Below are positions 7,570-19,044 of a DNA stretch of 64,000 nucleotides, piece after piece. The position numbers were made by a program, and so were the translations under genes. The notes beneath the pieces were generated by a model, which ran no database searches, was not told where the DNA came from, and was given only the letters and a program-made list of their open reading frames with translations. Positions within the stretch are counted from its first letter, which is position 1. Each line of letters opens with the position of its first letter. This DNA is from Nonomuraea typhae (GTDB lineage: Bacteria; Actinomycetota; Actinomycetes; Streptosporangiales; Streptosporangiaceae): assembly GCF_009760925.1 (NCBI RefSeq), contig NZ_VRLV01000017.1, positions 167,848-231,847 of the forward strand. The letters run 5' to 3'.

Positions 7570-8039
7570 AGCGACCTCGGCAGCGACAGGGCGTGCAGCG
7601 CTTCACAGGCGCCGATGCTGGCGATGAGCTGCGCCAGGGCGGGGGAGGCGTCGGCGAGCTGGCGCGGGCGCAACGCGGCGGCCTTGCGCTCGACGTCGCG
7701 CAGCCGGGTCAGCGAGACCTTCGGCGGCGGCGACGGCGGGGCGGTCGACGGGCTTGCGGGCAGGGTGCCGGCGGCGGGAAAGCGGCGCCGCAGCTCGTCC
7801 AGATGGGCCCGGTGCCGGTCGCGGAAGGGGGCGAGCTTCTTGCCGCCCGAGGCGATGAGCGTGGTGTAGAGGCCGATCGTGCGCTCCTTGTCGGCGATCA
7901 GCTCGCGCATCAGGACGTGCTCGGGATCCTCCGGCTTGGGCGCCGGCCGCTCGGTGGCGCCGGGGGTGCTGCATCCGGCCAGGGCCGCCAGGCTCGCCCC
8001 GCCCGCGAGTACGGCACGGCGGGACGGTGGACGGCGCAC
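7566..8039 (-). CDS. Tat-type lipoprotein, hypothetical
   Basis: A 157-residue protein with an N-terminal twin-arginine-like export signal and lipobox: VRRPPSRRAVLAGGASLAAL then AGC, the cysteine being about residue 24. The mature part is helical, with a Pro/Ser linker (PASPSTAPPSPPPK) separating two helical segments. GTG at 8039 is chosen because GGAGG lies 8 bases upstream and the lipobox follows at the right distance; longer in-frame extensions lack protein-like sequence. It is coupled to the DUF4439 gene by GTGA, implying a joint membrane-associated function that cannot be specified. Confidence 0.75.
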   Translation of the reverse strand: MRRPPSRRAVLAGGASLAALAGCSTPGATERPAPKPEDPEHVLMRELIADKERTIGLYTTLIASGGKKLAPFRDRHRAHLDELRRRFPAAGTLPASPSTAPPSPPPKVSLTRLRDVERKAAALRPRQLADASPALAQLIASIGACEALHALSLPRSL

Positions 8040-8272
8040 GGGTGAGACCTCCGGGAAACAGGACGCAGATAGCATCGTACGGGCTCGCGCCCGCTGTCGC
8101 CGCCACCAGCGGCTCGTCACGCGAGCGTGCCGAGTGGCGCTCGTTTCGTGCCCTGAGCCGGATAGGGTGTCAACTGTCGTCGCTGGCCGGGTGCCGTAAG
8201 GCAGCCACGACCGACCTAGAGCCGACGGCGAGGTACGCCCGGCTGTGAAACATGACAATAGGGGAGGTCGAT

Positions 8273-8764
8273 ATGGGCAGCGCATCATCCCGCGACCACC
8301 TGATGAAGCTCCTGGAGCCCGTCGTCGGCGCTGAGGGTCTCGATCTGGAGGACGTCACGGTCACCACGGCAGGCAAGCGCCGCCTGCTGCGCGTGATCGT
8401 CGACCGCGACGGCGGCGTGAGCCTCGACGACGTGGCGGAGGTGAGCCTGGCCGTCTCCAGCGCGCTCGACGACGACGACGCGATGGGCAGTGCCGCCTAC
8501 ACGCTCGAGGTGTCCTCTCCCGGAGTGGACCGCCCGCTGACGGAGCCGCGCCACTGGCGCCGCGCGGCCAAGCGGCTGGTGAAGGCCGAACTACGTGACG
8601 GCTCCGTCGTGGAGGGCCGGATCACGGCCGCGGACGAGAGCGGAGTCGATCTCTCCGTGGACGGCGCCGAGCGCCGTCTGGACTATCAGGACCTCACCCG
8701 CGGACGGGTGCAGGTGGAATTCCGCCGGCTGGACGACGAAGACGTCGACGGCGGCGAAGGCTAA
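8273..8764 (+). CDS. rimP: Ribosome maturation factor RimP
   Basis: A 163-residue protein needed for 30S subunit assembly. The N-terminal domain contains GLDLEDVTVTTAGKRRLLRV and SLDDVAEVSLAVSSALD, followed by YTLEVSSPGVDRPLTEPRHW, the RimP hallmark, and the C-terminal SH3-like domain. The ATG at 8273 follows GGGGAGG at good spacing; ATG at 8252 upstream is less likely. It is the first gene of the rimP-nusA-ylxR-infB operon, 11 bases before nusA. Confidence 0.93.
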   Translation: MGSASSRDHLMKLLEPVVGAEGLDLEDVTVTTAGKRRLLRVIVDRDGGVSLDDVAEVSLAVSSALDDDDAMGSAAYTLEVSSPGVDRPLTEPRHWRRAAKRLVKAELRDGSVVEGRITAADESGVDLSVDGAERRLDYQDLTRGRVQVEFRRLDDEDVDGGEG

Positions 8765-8775
8765 GGGGGAGCCTC

Positions 8776-9783
8776 GTGGACATCGACATGAGCGTCCTGC
8801 GCAGCCTGGAGCGGGAGAAGGACATCTCCTTCGACCTGGTCGTCAAGGCGATCGAGGACGCGCTGCTGATCGCCTACTTCCGCACCGAGGGCTCGGCCCA
8901 GAAGGCACGGGCCGAGCTGGACCGGCAGACCGGGCACGTCACCATCTGGGCGGCGGAGCTCGACGAGGAGGGCGAGGAGGTCGTCAGGGAGTTCGACGAC
9001 ACCCCGTCCAACTTCAGCCGGATCGCGGCCACGACCGCCAAGCAGGTCATCCTGCAGCAGCTGCGCGACGCCGAGGACGAGATCAACTTCGGTGAGTTCG
9101 CCAGCCGCGAGGGCGAGCTGGTCTCCGGCGTCATCCAGCAGGGCAAGGATCCCCGTGTGGTGCTGGTCGACCTGGGCAAGATCGAGGCGGTGCTCCCGCA
9201 CCAGGAGCAGGTGCCGGGCGAGGACTACGTGCACGGCGAGCGCATCCGCGCCTACGTGGTGCAGGTGAAGAAGGGTCACAAGGGCCCGTCGGTCACGCTC
9301 TCGCGCACGCATCCCGGCCTGGTGAAGAAGTTGTTCGCGCTGGAGGTGCCCGAGATCGCCGACGGCACCGTGGAGATCGCCGCCGTGGCCAGGGAGGCGG
9401 GCCACCGTACCAAGATCGCGGTGCGGTCGCGCAAGCCGGGTGTCAACGCCAAGGGCGCCTGCATCGGGCCGATGGGCTCGCGGGTGCGCAACGTGATGAC
9501 CGAGCTGCACGGCGAGAAGATCGACATCATCGACTGGTCGGAAGATCCGGCGGAGTTCGTCGGGAATGCCCTGTCGCCGGCGCGTGTTTCCCACGTCGAG
9601 GTTCTGGATCTCCAGGGGAGGGTGGCGCGCGTCATCGTGCCCGACTACCAGCTCTCGCTGGCCATCGGCAAGGAGGGGCAGAACGCCCGGCTCGCCGCCC
9701 GCCTCACGGGGTGGCGGATCGACATCCGCTCCGACGCACAGGCAGAGGACGCCGCCGGTTCCGTAGATGCGTCAACACGGTAA
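8776..9783 (+). CDS. nusA: Transcription termination/antitermination factor NusA
   Basis: A 335-residue RNA polymerase-associated factor. It has the N-terminal polymerase-binding domain (MDIDMSVLRSLEREKDISFD), an S1 domain (about 110-180), then two KH domains including KIAVRSRKPGVNAKGACIGP and LAIGKEGQNARLAARLTGWR. It lacks the extra C-terminal repeats of E. coli NusA, as normal for actinobacteria. GTG start with GGGGGAG just upstream. Its end overlaps the ylxR start by 17 bases. Confidence 0.96.
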   Translation: MDIDMSVLRSLEREKDISFDLVVKAIEDALLIAYFRTEGSAQKARAELDRQTGHVTIWAAELDEEGEEVVREFDDTPSNFSRIAATTAKQVILQQLRDAEDEINFGEFASREGELVSGVIQQGKDPRVVLVDLGKIEAVLPHQEQVPGEDYVHGERIRAYVVQVKKGHKGPSVTLSRTHPGLVKKLFALEVPEIADGTVEIAAVAREAGHRTKIAVRSRKPGVNAKGACIGPMGSRVRNVMTELHGEKIDIIDWSEDPAEFVGNALSPARVSHVEVLDLQGRVARVIVPDYQLSLAIGKEGQNARLAARLTGWRIDIRSDAQAEDAAGSVDASTR

Positions 9784-10081
9784 GCTGGAATATGGTGGCC
9801 GGGCGGCTCCACAGAGAACATGTGTGGGCTGCCGGGTTCGAACGGTTAAGTCCGAGCTGCTCCGACTGGTGTTGGCCGGGGATCATGTGGTCCCTGACCT
9901 GCGAGGACAGCTTCCCGGCCGGGGTGCTTCCCTGCATCCCGACCCGAGTTGTCTGGAGCTTGCCGAGCGTCGCCGAGCGTTTCCGCGCGCGTTTCGCGTG
10001 CCGGGGCCGCTTGACGTCTCGCGCGTGCGGGCCCACCTGGAAGAGGAGAACCACGAAATGTCATGTAGGACGCCGAGTTGA
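9767..10081 (+). CDS. ylxR: YlxR family RNA-binding protein
   Basis: A 104-residue DUF448/YlxR protein. RTCVGCRVRTVKSELLRLVL, LPGRGASLHPDPSCLELAER and RAFPRAFRVPGPLD are the family core; the R-G-R-x-A-x-x loop is present as PGRGASLHP. It is reported as a small nucleic-acid-binding protein encoded between nusA and infB in many bacteria. The ATG lies inside nusA. Its last 15 residues or so (EEENHEMSCRTPS) are poorly conserved. Confidence 0.85.
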   Translation: MRQHGKLEYGGRAAPQRTCVGCRVRTVKSELLRLVLAGDHVVPDLRGQLPGRGASLHPDPSCLELAERRRAFPRAFRVPGPLDVSRVRAHLEEENHEMSCRTPS

Positions 10082-10193
10082 TGGGCGGAGTCAGATTGCT
10101 ATGAGCGCCTGATGAGCACGCGGCGATGAAGACGTCAAGTTAACGACGGTCCGGACGGCACAGCCAGCCTCCCGGGCCGAGTAAGGGAGTGCA

Positions 10194-13325
<3,132 letters not shown>

Positions 13326-13334
13326 CACGTGGCC

Positions 13335-13365
13335 GGGCGCCCGGCGGACCATCCGCCGGGCGCCC
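13335..13365 (+). terminator. Hairpin after infB
   Basis: A perfect 14-bp stem, GGGCGCCCGGCGGA (13335-13348) with TCCGCCGGGCGCCC (13352-13365) and a CCA loop, lies 9 bases after the infB stop. No T tract follows. It may terminate or attenuate transcription into the DUF503-rbfA-nrnA-truB segment. Confidence 0.75.
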
Positions 13366-13445
13366 CTCGCGCGCCCGGCCTGGCTTTCCACCGCAGCGCA
13401 GCCGGGCGTGCGTTCTGAACTCGAGCAAAGCGGTGGTTGCCAACG

Positions 13446-13742
13446 ATGTATGTGGGTGCTCTGACCCTGGACATCCTGCTCGGCGACGTGCGCTCGCTGA
13501 AGCAGAAACGATCTGTCGTGCGTCCCCTGGTCGCCGAGGTCCTGCGGCGCTACCCCAGTGCGGCCGCGGCCGAGACCGGACACCTCGACCTGCACCGCAG
13601 AGCGGAGATCGGCGTCGCCGTCGTCTCGTCCTCCGCGGCCAACTGCAAAGAGGTCCTGGACGCCTGCGAACGCCTGGTGGCCTATCGCCCCGAGATCGAG
13701 CTGCTGTCCGCCCGGCAGCGGATCTACAACGACGAAGAGTGA
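13446..13742 (+). CDS. DUF503 (YlxP-like) protein
   Basis: A 98-residue protein starting MYVGALTLDILLGDVRSLKQ, with KRSVVRPLVAEVLRRYP, EIGVAVVSSSAANCKEVLDA and a final ARQRIYNDEE. This is the whole DUF503 family pattern; members sit between infB and rbfA in many Gram-positive bacteria, suggesting a translation- or ribosome-linked role not yet defined. ATG at 13446 is chosen over TTG at 13437 because MYVG is the conserved start. It is 19 bases before rbfA. Confidence 0.85.
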   Translation: MYVGALTLDILLGDVRSLKQKRSVVRPLVAEVLRRYPSAAAAETGHLDLHRRAEIGVAVVSSSAANCKEVLDACERLVAYRPEIELLSARQRIYNDEE

Positions 13743-13761
13743 GACAAAGGGGGACTTTGAC

Positions 13762-14235
13762 ATGGTGGACGCCGCACGAGCGCGCAAGCTCGCCGACCGC
13801 ATCCAGCAGATCGTCGCCGAAATGCTGGAGCGGCGGATCAAGGACCCACGCCTGGGCTTCGTGACCGTGACCGACACCCGTATCACGGCCGACCTGCGCG
13901 AGGCCACGGTCTTCTACACGGTCTTCGGCTCCGAGGCCGAGCGGGCCGACAGCGCCGCCGCGCTGGAGAGCGCCAAGGGCATCATCCGCTCGGAGGTCGG
14001 CAAGCAGACCGGGGTGCGCTTCACGCCCACGCTGACGTTCAAGCACGACCCGCTGCCCGACAGCGCCCGGCAGCTCGACAACCTCATCAACGCCGCGCGC
14101 GCCAAGGACGAGGAACTCGCCCGCCAGGCGGAGAACGCCACCTACGCCGGCGACGCCGACCCCTACAAGAAGCCCGACACGGACGACGCGGACGAAGACG
14201 AGCCGTCCGACCACGCGGGGCACTCGACAGCATGA
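13762..14235 (+). CDS. rbfA: Ribosome-binding factor A
   Basis: A 157-residue 30S maturation/cold-shock factor. It shows RARKLADRIQQIVAEMLERR, IKDPRLGFVTVTDTRITADL and the KH-like C-terminal part VRFTPTLTFKHDPLPDSARQ LDNLI. An acidic tail (DTDDADEDEPSDH) follows. The start ATG at 13762 has AAAGGGGG upstream. Its TGA overlaps the nrnA ATG as ATGA, so the pair is translationally coupled. Confidence 0.94.
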   Translation: MVDAARARKLADRIQQIVAEMLERRIKDPRLGFVTVTDTRITADLREATVFYTVFGSEAERADSAAALESAKGIIRSEVGKQTGVRFTPTLTFKHDPLPDSARQLDNLINAARAKDEELARQAENATYAGDADPYKKPDTDDADEDEPSDHAGHSTA

Positions 14236-15299
14236 CGCCCGACGTGCGCGACGGAGCTCGCGGGCGCCCTTCCCGGGGCGCCCCGGCCCGCGTTCTCGGC
14301 GGTACGGCGGAGCGTCCCGGTGGCCAGGCCGTGGGGGAGACGGCCTGGACCCGGGTGCTCTCCCTGGTACGGCAGGCCGACGAGGTGGCCCTGGCCTGCC
14401 ACGTTTCGCCCGACGGCGACGCGCTGGGCTCGATGCTGGCCGTCGGCCTGGTGCTGCGCTCGATGGGCAAGAGGGTCGTGGCCTCCTTCGGCGACCGGAA
14501 CTTCGCGGTGCCGCGGCTGCTGCGCTTCCTGCCCGGGCAGGACCTGCTCGTGCCGCCGGCCGGCTACCCGGCCGAGCCCGACCTGATGATCACCTTCGAC
14601 TCGTCCACGCTCGACCGGCTCGGCCTGCTGGCCGTCAACGCCGGGAAGGCGCGCGAGGTCGTCGTCATGGACCATCACCCGTCCAACACCGGGTTCGGCA
14701 CGATCGGGATCATCGACCCGGACGCGGCGGCCACGGCCGTCCTGGCCGAGCAGCTGATCTACCGGCTGGGCGGCGGCCTCGACCGCGACGTGGCCACGTG
14801 CCTGTATGCCGGGCTGGTCACCGACACCGGTTCCTTCCGGCACTCCTCCACGACCGCGTCGGCGCACGAGATGGCCGCCCGGCTCGTGGCGACCGGGCTG
14901 CGCACCGACGAGATCGCCCGGGAGCTGTGGGACCGTTCCCCGTTCGGCTACCTCAAGGTGCTCGGCGCCGCCTTGGAGCGCGTCACCCTGGAGGACGGGC
15001 TGATCTGGACCTACGTCACGCGCCTCGACCGGGCCGCGTACGGCCTGCCGTACGAGGAGGTGGAGGCCATCATCGACGTGGTCAGGCGGACCGACGAGGC
15101 CGAGGTGGCCGTCGTGCTCAAGGAGGACGACCTGGGCGCCTGGCAGGTGTCGACGCGGTCCAAGGGCGCCGTGGACATGGCGGCCGTCTGCGCCGCGCTG
15201 GGCGGTGGCGGGCATCGCAGCGCCGCCGGGTTCACCTCGCACGAGAGCGTGGAGGCGACCATGGACAACATCCGGGCACTACTTCCGAGGAAGGCTTGA
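14232..15299 (+). CDS. nrnA: DHH/DHHA1 phosphoesterase (NrnA-like nanoRNase/pAp phosphatase)
   Basis: A 355-residue phosphoesterase degrading very short RNAs and/or 3'-phosphoadenosine 5'-phosphate. Residues about 55-70 carry CHVSPDGDALGSMLA, followed by a metal-binding D (MITFDSS), MDHHPSN (the DHH motif) and GLVTDTGSFRHSST. The DHHA1 domain ends GGGGHRSAAGFT. The first 35 residues are a basic, unconserved extension, so a later start is conceivable, but the ATGA overlap with rbfA supports this one. Its stop shares an A with the truB ATG. Confidence 0.9.
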   Translation: MTPDVRDGARGRPSRGAPARVLGGTAERPGGQAVGETAWTRVLSLVRQADEVALACHVSPDGDALGSMLAVGLVLRSMGKRVVASFGDRNFAVPRLLRFLPGQDLLVPPAGYPAEPDLMITFDSSTLDRLGLLAVNAGKAREVVVMDHHPSNTGFGTIGIIDPDAAATAVLAEQLIYRLGGGLDRDVATCLYAGLVTDTGSFRHSSTTASAHEMAARLVATGLRTDEIARELWDRSPFGYLKVLGAALERVTLEDGLIWTYVTRLDRAAYGLPYEEVEAIIDVVRRTDEAEVAVVLKEDDLGAWQVSTRSKGAVDMAAVCAALGGGGHRSAAGFTSHESVEATMDNIRALLPRKA

Positions 15300-16174
15300 T
15301 GGCCGAGAGCGGCTTGATCATCGTGGACAAGCCGGCCGAGTGGACGTCGCACGACGTCGTCGGCAAGCTGCGCCGCATCGCCGGCACGCGGCGGGTGGGG
15401 CATGCGGGCACGCTGGATCCCATGGCCACCGGCGTGCTGGTGATCGGGGTGGAGAAGGCGACCCGGCTGCTGGGGCACCTGGCGCTGACCGAGAAGGTGT
15501 ACGAGGCGACGTTCCGGCTGGGCGTCTCGACCAGCACCGACGACGCCGAGGGCGAGCTGCTGGCCACGACCTCGGCCGGCGGGGTGGCGGTGGAGGCGAT
15601 CCACGCCGGGGTGGCGGCGCTGACCGGGCCGATCATGCAGGTGCCGCCGCAGGTGAGCGCGATCAAGGTGAACGGCGAGCGGGCCTACAAGCGGGCGCGG
15701 GCCGGTGAGGACGTCGAGTTGAAGGCGCGGCCGGTGACGGTGCACGCCTTCGAGGTGACGGCGGTGCGGGCGCACGACGACGTGGTGGACGTCGATGCCA
15801 CGGTGCGGTGCTCGTCCGGGACCTACATTCGCTCGCTGGCCCGGGATCTGGGCGACGGGCTCGGGGTCGGCGGGCATCTGACGTATCTGCGGCGGACCCG
15901 CGTGGGGCCCTACGAGCTGTCGGCCGCGCGGACGATCGAGCAACTGGCCGAGGAGTGCGTGGTGCTGCCGATCGGGCAGGCGGTGGCGGCGGCCTTTCCC
16001 CGGATGGACGTGACGGCCGAGCAGGCGCGGGTCGTCTCCCACGGCGGACGGCTGGCCGCGGCCGGGCTGGGCGAGGGGCCGATCGGGGTGTTCGGGCCGG
16101 ACGGCGAACTGCTCGCCCTGGTCGAGGAACAGGGCCGCACCGCCAAGCCCCTGGCCGTCTTCACCGCCGCCTGA
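15299..16174 (+). CDS. truB: tRNA pseudouridine(55) synthase TruB
   Basis: A 291-residue enzyme making pseudouridine 55 in the tRNA T-loop. GLIIVDKPAEWTSHDVV opens the protein; GHAGTLDPMATGVLVIGV (about residues 39-56) contains the catalytic Asp; KVYEATFRLGVSTSTDDAEG, PPQVSAIKVNGERAYKRAR and SSGTYIRSLARDLG follow, all conserved. The C-terminal part has a PUA-like extension. The ATG overlaps the nrnA stop (TGATG). A hairpin spans the stop codon. Confidence 0.96.
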   Translation: MAESGLIIVDKPAEWTSHDVVGKLRRIAGTRRVGHAGTLDPMATGVLVIGVEKATRLLGHLALTEKVYEATFRLGVSTSTDDAEGELLATTSAGGVAVEAIHAGVAALTGPIMQVPPQVSAIKVNGERAYKRARAGEDVELKARPVTVHAFEVTAVRAHDDVVDVDATVRCSSGTYIRSLARDLGDGLGVGGHLTYLRRTRVGPYELSAARTIEQLAEECVVLPIGQAVAAAFPRMDVTAEQARVVSHGGRLAAAGLGEGPIGVFGPDGELLALVEEQGRTAKPLAVFTAA

Positions 16175-16205
16175 CCGGCGCTAGCCCTGGGCCGCTTCCG
16201 GTCAG
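16171..16205. terminator. Possible bidirectional hairpin between truB and convergent methyltransferase
   Basis: CTGACCGG (16171-16178) pairs with CCGGTCAG (16198-16205) across a 19-base loop; the left arm includes the truB TGA. It could act for both convergent genes. The long loop makes it tentative. Confidence 0.35.
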
Positions 16206-16269
16206 ACCCGCCGCTTTCACGCGCCCGACTCCGGGCGACATGTCCGGAATGGCGTGGCATTGGTGGGTG

Positions 16270-17292
16270 TCAGGCGGGTTTTCTGGCGACCATGATGTCG
16301 CGGACGATGGCCTGGTCGACCCAGTGTTCGAAGTCCGGAAATTTCTGGACTTCGAGCCCGGACCCCTCCAGGATCCCGGCCAGGTCGTCGCGGCTGCCGC
16401 CGTAGGTGTTCCAGGAGATGCCCATCGCGCCCCCTGGCTTCAGCAGCTCCGCCCAGACGGGCACCGCCCTGCGGATCAGCTCCAGCGGGCTGCGGGACAG
16501 GCCGCCGCCCCCGCTCCGGCTGCCGTGCTGCACGCCGTACGGGGCGTCGGTGGCGATCACGTCGAACGAGCGCGGCCTGAAGAAGTCGCGCCCGCGCAGG
16601 GTGTCGGCGCTGACCACGCCCACCTGCTGCGTGTCGCCGCCCTTGAACGCCTCCTTGGTGGCGGCGAAGGTGACGTTGAGCCGCCGCCCGATCAGCGCCC
16701 GGTCACGCCGGACCGGGACCGTCTCGGCGGTGTGCTTGAGCCGCCGGTCGCGCAGCCACTTCTTGAGGAACCCGGAATACGCCTCGAAGTCCTTGCCGTC
16801 CACGTCCATGCCGTAGGCGTCGTAGCCGTACATGAGCGCCTGGTTGAGCGTGGTGCCCCGCCCGCACATCGGGTCGAACAGCGACAGATGCCCGCCGAGC
16901 GGGAAGTCGGTGGCCAGCACGGTCACGTTGAGCAGCAGCTTGGTGAAGTGCTCGTTGGTCTTGCCGGCGTACTTCTGGATGGTCAGCAGGTCGCTGCTCA
17001 GCTTGTCCAGCGGCGCCACGCTCAGCGGGCGCAGCAGCTCGCCCTCGACGCCGAACAGCGCGTAGACCGACGACAGGTTCGACAGCAGCGCCACGTCGTG
17101 CTCGTCCAGCGGGGTGGCGGTCTCGAAGCAGACGTACGGCACGCCGCCGACGACCTCCTCGGCCACCTCCGCGACCTCGGCCCGGAGCGCCCGCCGGCCG
17201 AAGACCTCCAGCTCGGATCGGGTCAGGCGGATGGATGCCTCACCGTAGACCCGGTTGAAGGCAGGCAGGATCAGCAGCGCGTATCGAGGCAT
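16270..17292 (-). CDS. TRM11-like SAM-dependent methyltransferase
   Basis: A 340-residue methyltransferase. Residues about 135-160 hold LFDPMCGRGTTLNQALMYGY then DAYGMDVDGK (SAM-binding motif I); SFDVIATDAPYGVQHG is motif IV, with D-A-P-Y in place of the D/N-P-P-Y of N-methyltransferases. This pattern occurs in TRM11-type tRNA guanosine methyltransferases and DNA N6/N4 enzymes; an RNA target is more likely next to truB, but this is inference. The N-terminus is not a clear THUMP domain. It is convergent with truB and divergent from ribF. Confidence 0.7.
   Translation of the reverse strand: MPRYALLILPAFNRVYGEASIRLTRSELEVFGRRALRAEVAEVAEEVVGGVPYVCFETATPLDEHDVALLSNLSSVYALFGVEGELLRPLSVAPLDKLSSDLLTIQKYAGKTNEHFTKLLLNVTVLATDFPLGGHLSLFDPMCGRGTTLNQALMYGYDAYGMDVDGKDFEAYSGFLKKWLRDRRLKHTAETVPVRRDRALIGRRLNVTFAATKEAFKGGDTQQVGVVSADTLRGRDFFRPRSFDVIATDAPYGVQHGSRSGGGGLSRSPLELIRRAVPVWAELLKPGGAMGISWNTYGGSRDDLAGILEGSGLEVQKFPDFEHWVDQAIVRDIMVARKPA
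16334..16349. repeat. GAAATTTC palindromic word, copy 1
   Basis: TCCGGAAATTTCTGGA is a near-perfect 16-bp palindrome inside the TRM11-like gene. Its reverse complement recurs exactly at 29558-29573. The core GAAATTTC also occurs at 25231, 28806 and 50034. In each case it encodes ordinary residues in a coding frame, using codons rare in this sequence (AAA/AAT, TTT). Confidence 0.7.
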
Positions 17293-17386
17293 GATGCGAC
17301 GATGCTACCCCTCGATGACAGGTGAACCCGGCGGGCATGGCAGGCTTGACGCTGTTGAGTGGTCACGGAAACGAATGGGGCCGGGC

Positions 17387-18301
17387 GTGCAGCGTTCTGG
17401 AGGGTCCGTCGTCACGATCGGCGTGTTCGACGGCGTGCACCGCGGGCATCAGCGGGTGCTCGCGCGAGCCGCCGAGGTGGCCGGGGAGCGCGGGCTGCGC
17501 GCGGTCGCGCTGACCTTCGAGCCGCACCCCGCCGAAGTGGTCAGGCCCGGGTCCCACCCGCCCCGCCTGACGACCGCGCGCCGCCGGGCCGAGCTGCTGC
17601 GTACGGCGGGCGCGGACGAGGTGGAGGTGCTGGAGTTCACGCTGGAGGCGTCCCGGCTGTCCCCGGGGGACTTCGCCGAGCAGGTGCTGGCCGACCGGCT
17701 CGGGGCGCAGGCGGTCGTGGTGGGGGCGAACTTCGCCTTCGGCCACAAGGCGGCCGGCGACGTGGAGACGTTGCGAGAACTCGGTGCGAAGTACGATTTT
17801 TCGGTAGAAGTCGTGCCGTTGGTGGAGGGCGTCAGCTCGACCGTGATCAGGGAACTGGTGGCCGAGGGCGAGGTCGCCGCCGCCACCGCCGAGCTCGGCC
17901 GGCCGCACCGGGTGGAAGGCGTCGTGGTCCGCGGCTACCAGCGCGGGCGCCAGCTCGGTTTCCCCACCGCCAACGTGGAGACCCCGCCGCACACCGCGAT
18001 TCCCGCAGACGGCGTGTACGCGGGCTGGCTGCAGTGCGTGGCCGTGGGCAACCTGCCGGCCCTGTACGAGGGCAGCCGCTGGCCCGCGGCGATCTCGGTG
18101 GGCACCAACCCGACCTTCGAGGGCGTGCCGCGCACGGTCGAGGCATATGCGCTCGACCGCGACGACCTGGAGCTGTACGGCGCGCACGTGGCCGTGGACT
18201 TCGCTGCCCGCCTCCGGGCGAACACGAAGTTCGACTCCATCGAGGCGCTGATCGCCCAGATCCACGCGGATGTCGACGAAGCCCGGCGGATCACCGGCTA
18301 A
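17387..18301 (+). CDS. ribF: Bifunctional riboflavin kinase/FAD synthetase
   Basis: A roughly 304-residue enzyme making FMN then FAD. The N-terminal FAD synthetase part has VVTIGVFDGVHRGHQRVLAR, LTFEPHPAEVVRP and GANFAFGHKAAGD; the C-terminal kinase domain has GYQRGRQLGFPTANVETP, PADGVYAGW, AISVGTNPTF and ELYGAHVAVDF. The start is uncertain: GTG at 17387 (VQRSGG) resembles the VQRW opening of relatives, while ATG at 17375 adds four residues. No FMN riboswitch is visible upstream. It is divergent from the TRM11-like gene. Confidence 0.93.
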   Translation: MQRSGGSVVTIGVFDGVHRGHQRVLARAAEVAGERGLRAVALTFEPHPAEVVRPGSHPPRLTTARRRAELLRTAGADEVEVLEFTLEASRLSPGDFAEQVLADRLGAQAVVVGANFAFGHKAAGDVETLRELGAKYDFSVEVVPLVEGVSSTVIRELVAEGEVAAATAELGRPHRVEGVVVRGYQRGRQLGFPTANVETPPHTAIPADGVYAGWLQCVAVGNLPALYEGSRWPAAISVGTNPTFEGVPRTVEAYALDRDDLELYGAHVAVDFAARLRANTKFDSIEALIAQIHADVDEARRITG

Positions 18302-18314
18302 CTACTATGCGGCC

Positions 18315-18569
18315 ATGGACGCCTTACTTCTCTGGATCATCGCGTTCGCCATCCTCCTCGCGGCGCCCGTCATCGCGGTTCTCCAGATCATGGGCGGACG
18401 CCTGCGCCGCCTGCGCCGCCTGGCGGCCGAGCAGGAGGACCAGAAGGATCTCGCGTGGCGGGTGCGGGACATGAAGGCGGCCGGCCGTACCGAACAGGCG
18501 GTCTTCCTCGTGCGCGGCGAGACGGGGATGGGCGAGGACGACGCCCGGCGCTTCGTTAACAGTCTGTGA
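18315..18569 (+). CDS. Small membrane protein with L7/L12-like C-terminal motif
   Basis: An 84-residue protein. Residues 3-25 form one transmembrane helix (ALLLWIIAFAILLAAPVIAV); then a basic, coiled stretch GGRLRRLRRLAAEQEDQKD; the end EQAVFLVRGETGMGEDDARR FVNSL resembles the ribosomal protein L7/L12 C-terminal helix pattern (A-I-x-x-V-R-x-x-T-G-x-G-L-x-x-A). Such single-helix proteins occur in other actinomycetes with unknown role. It follows ribF by 13 bases and precedes the rpsO promoter region. Confidence 0.65.
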   Translation: MDALLLWIIAFAILLAAPVIAVLQIMGGRLRRLRRLAAEQEDQKDLAWRVRDMKAAGRTEQAVFLVRGETGMGEDDARRFVNSL

Positions 18570-18740
18570 GATCACGCGGAGTACGCGGGCTGTCAACTGG
18601 TGGTAGCCTGTGGTGTCGGCTCTGTTTCGGCGGCGCGTCGCGCTGCCCGCACGATGCCTTCGTTGCGGCGACTGTAGGCACGCATGGTCGCTCGCGTCAC
18701 CTGATCCATTCACCGCGTGTCCGTAGATTGAAGGAGAGCC

Positions 18741-19010
18741 GTGTCCCTCGACACCGCTGCCAAGAAGGCAATCATCGCCGAGTACGCGACCGCTGACGGC
18801 GACACCGGGTCGCCCGAGGTGCAGATCGCGCTGCTCAGCAAGCGCATCAGCGAGCTCACCGAGCACCTGAAGACGCACAAGCACGACCACCACAGCCGTC
18901 GTGGCCTGCTTCTGCTCGTCGGGCGCCGGCGTCGCCTGCTGAAGTACCTGCAGAACACCGACATCCAGCGCTACCGTACGCTCATCGAGCGGCTCGGCCT
19001 GCGTCGATAG
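18741..19010 (+). CDS. rpsO: 30S ribosomal protein S15
   Basis: An 89-residue ribosomal protein binding 16S rRNA central domain. TGSPEVQIALLSKRISELTE, HLKTHKHDHHSRRGLLLLVG and RRRRLLKYLQNTD are the full S15 signature. GTG start with GAAGGAGAG immediately upstream. A strong terminator-like hairpin follows and then pnp, the usual rpsO-pnp pairing. Confidence 0.98.
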   Translation: MSLDTAAKKAIIAEYATADGDTGSPEVQIALLSKRISELTEHLKTHKHDHHSRRGLLLLVGRRRRLLKYLQNTDIQRYRTLIERLGLRR

Positions 19011-19016
19011 AATGGC

Positions 19017-19044
19017 AAGGGAGCGGCCCGGTGGCCGCTCCCTT
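19017..19044 (+). terminator. Hairpin after rpsO
   Basis: AAGGGAGCGGCC (19017-19028) pairs with GGCCGCTCCCTT (19033-19044), a perfect 12-bp stem with a CGGT loop, 7 bases after rpsO. A short TTCTC follows. It probably partially terminates transcription or processes the rpsO-pnp transcript. Confidence 0.85.

Noticed and set aside
17300..17386. FMN riboswitch upstream of ribF
   Set aside because: Only 94 bases separate ribF from the divergent gene and no FMN aptamer core is visible.
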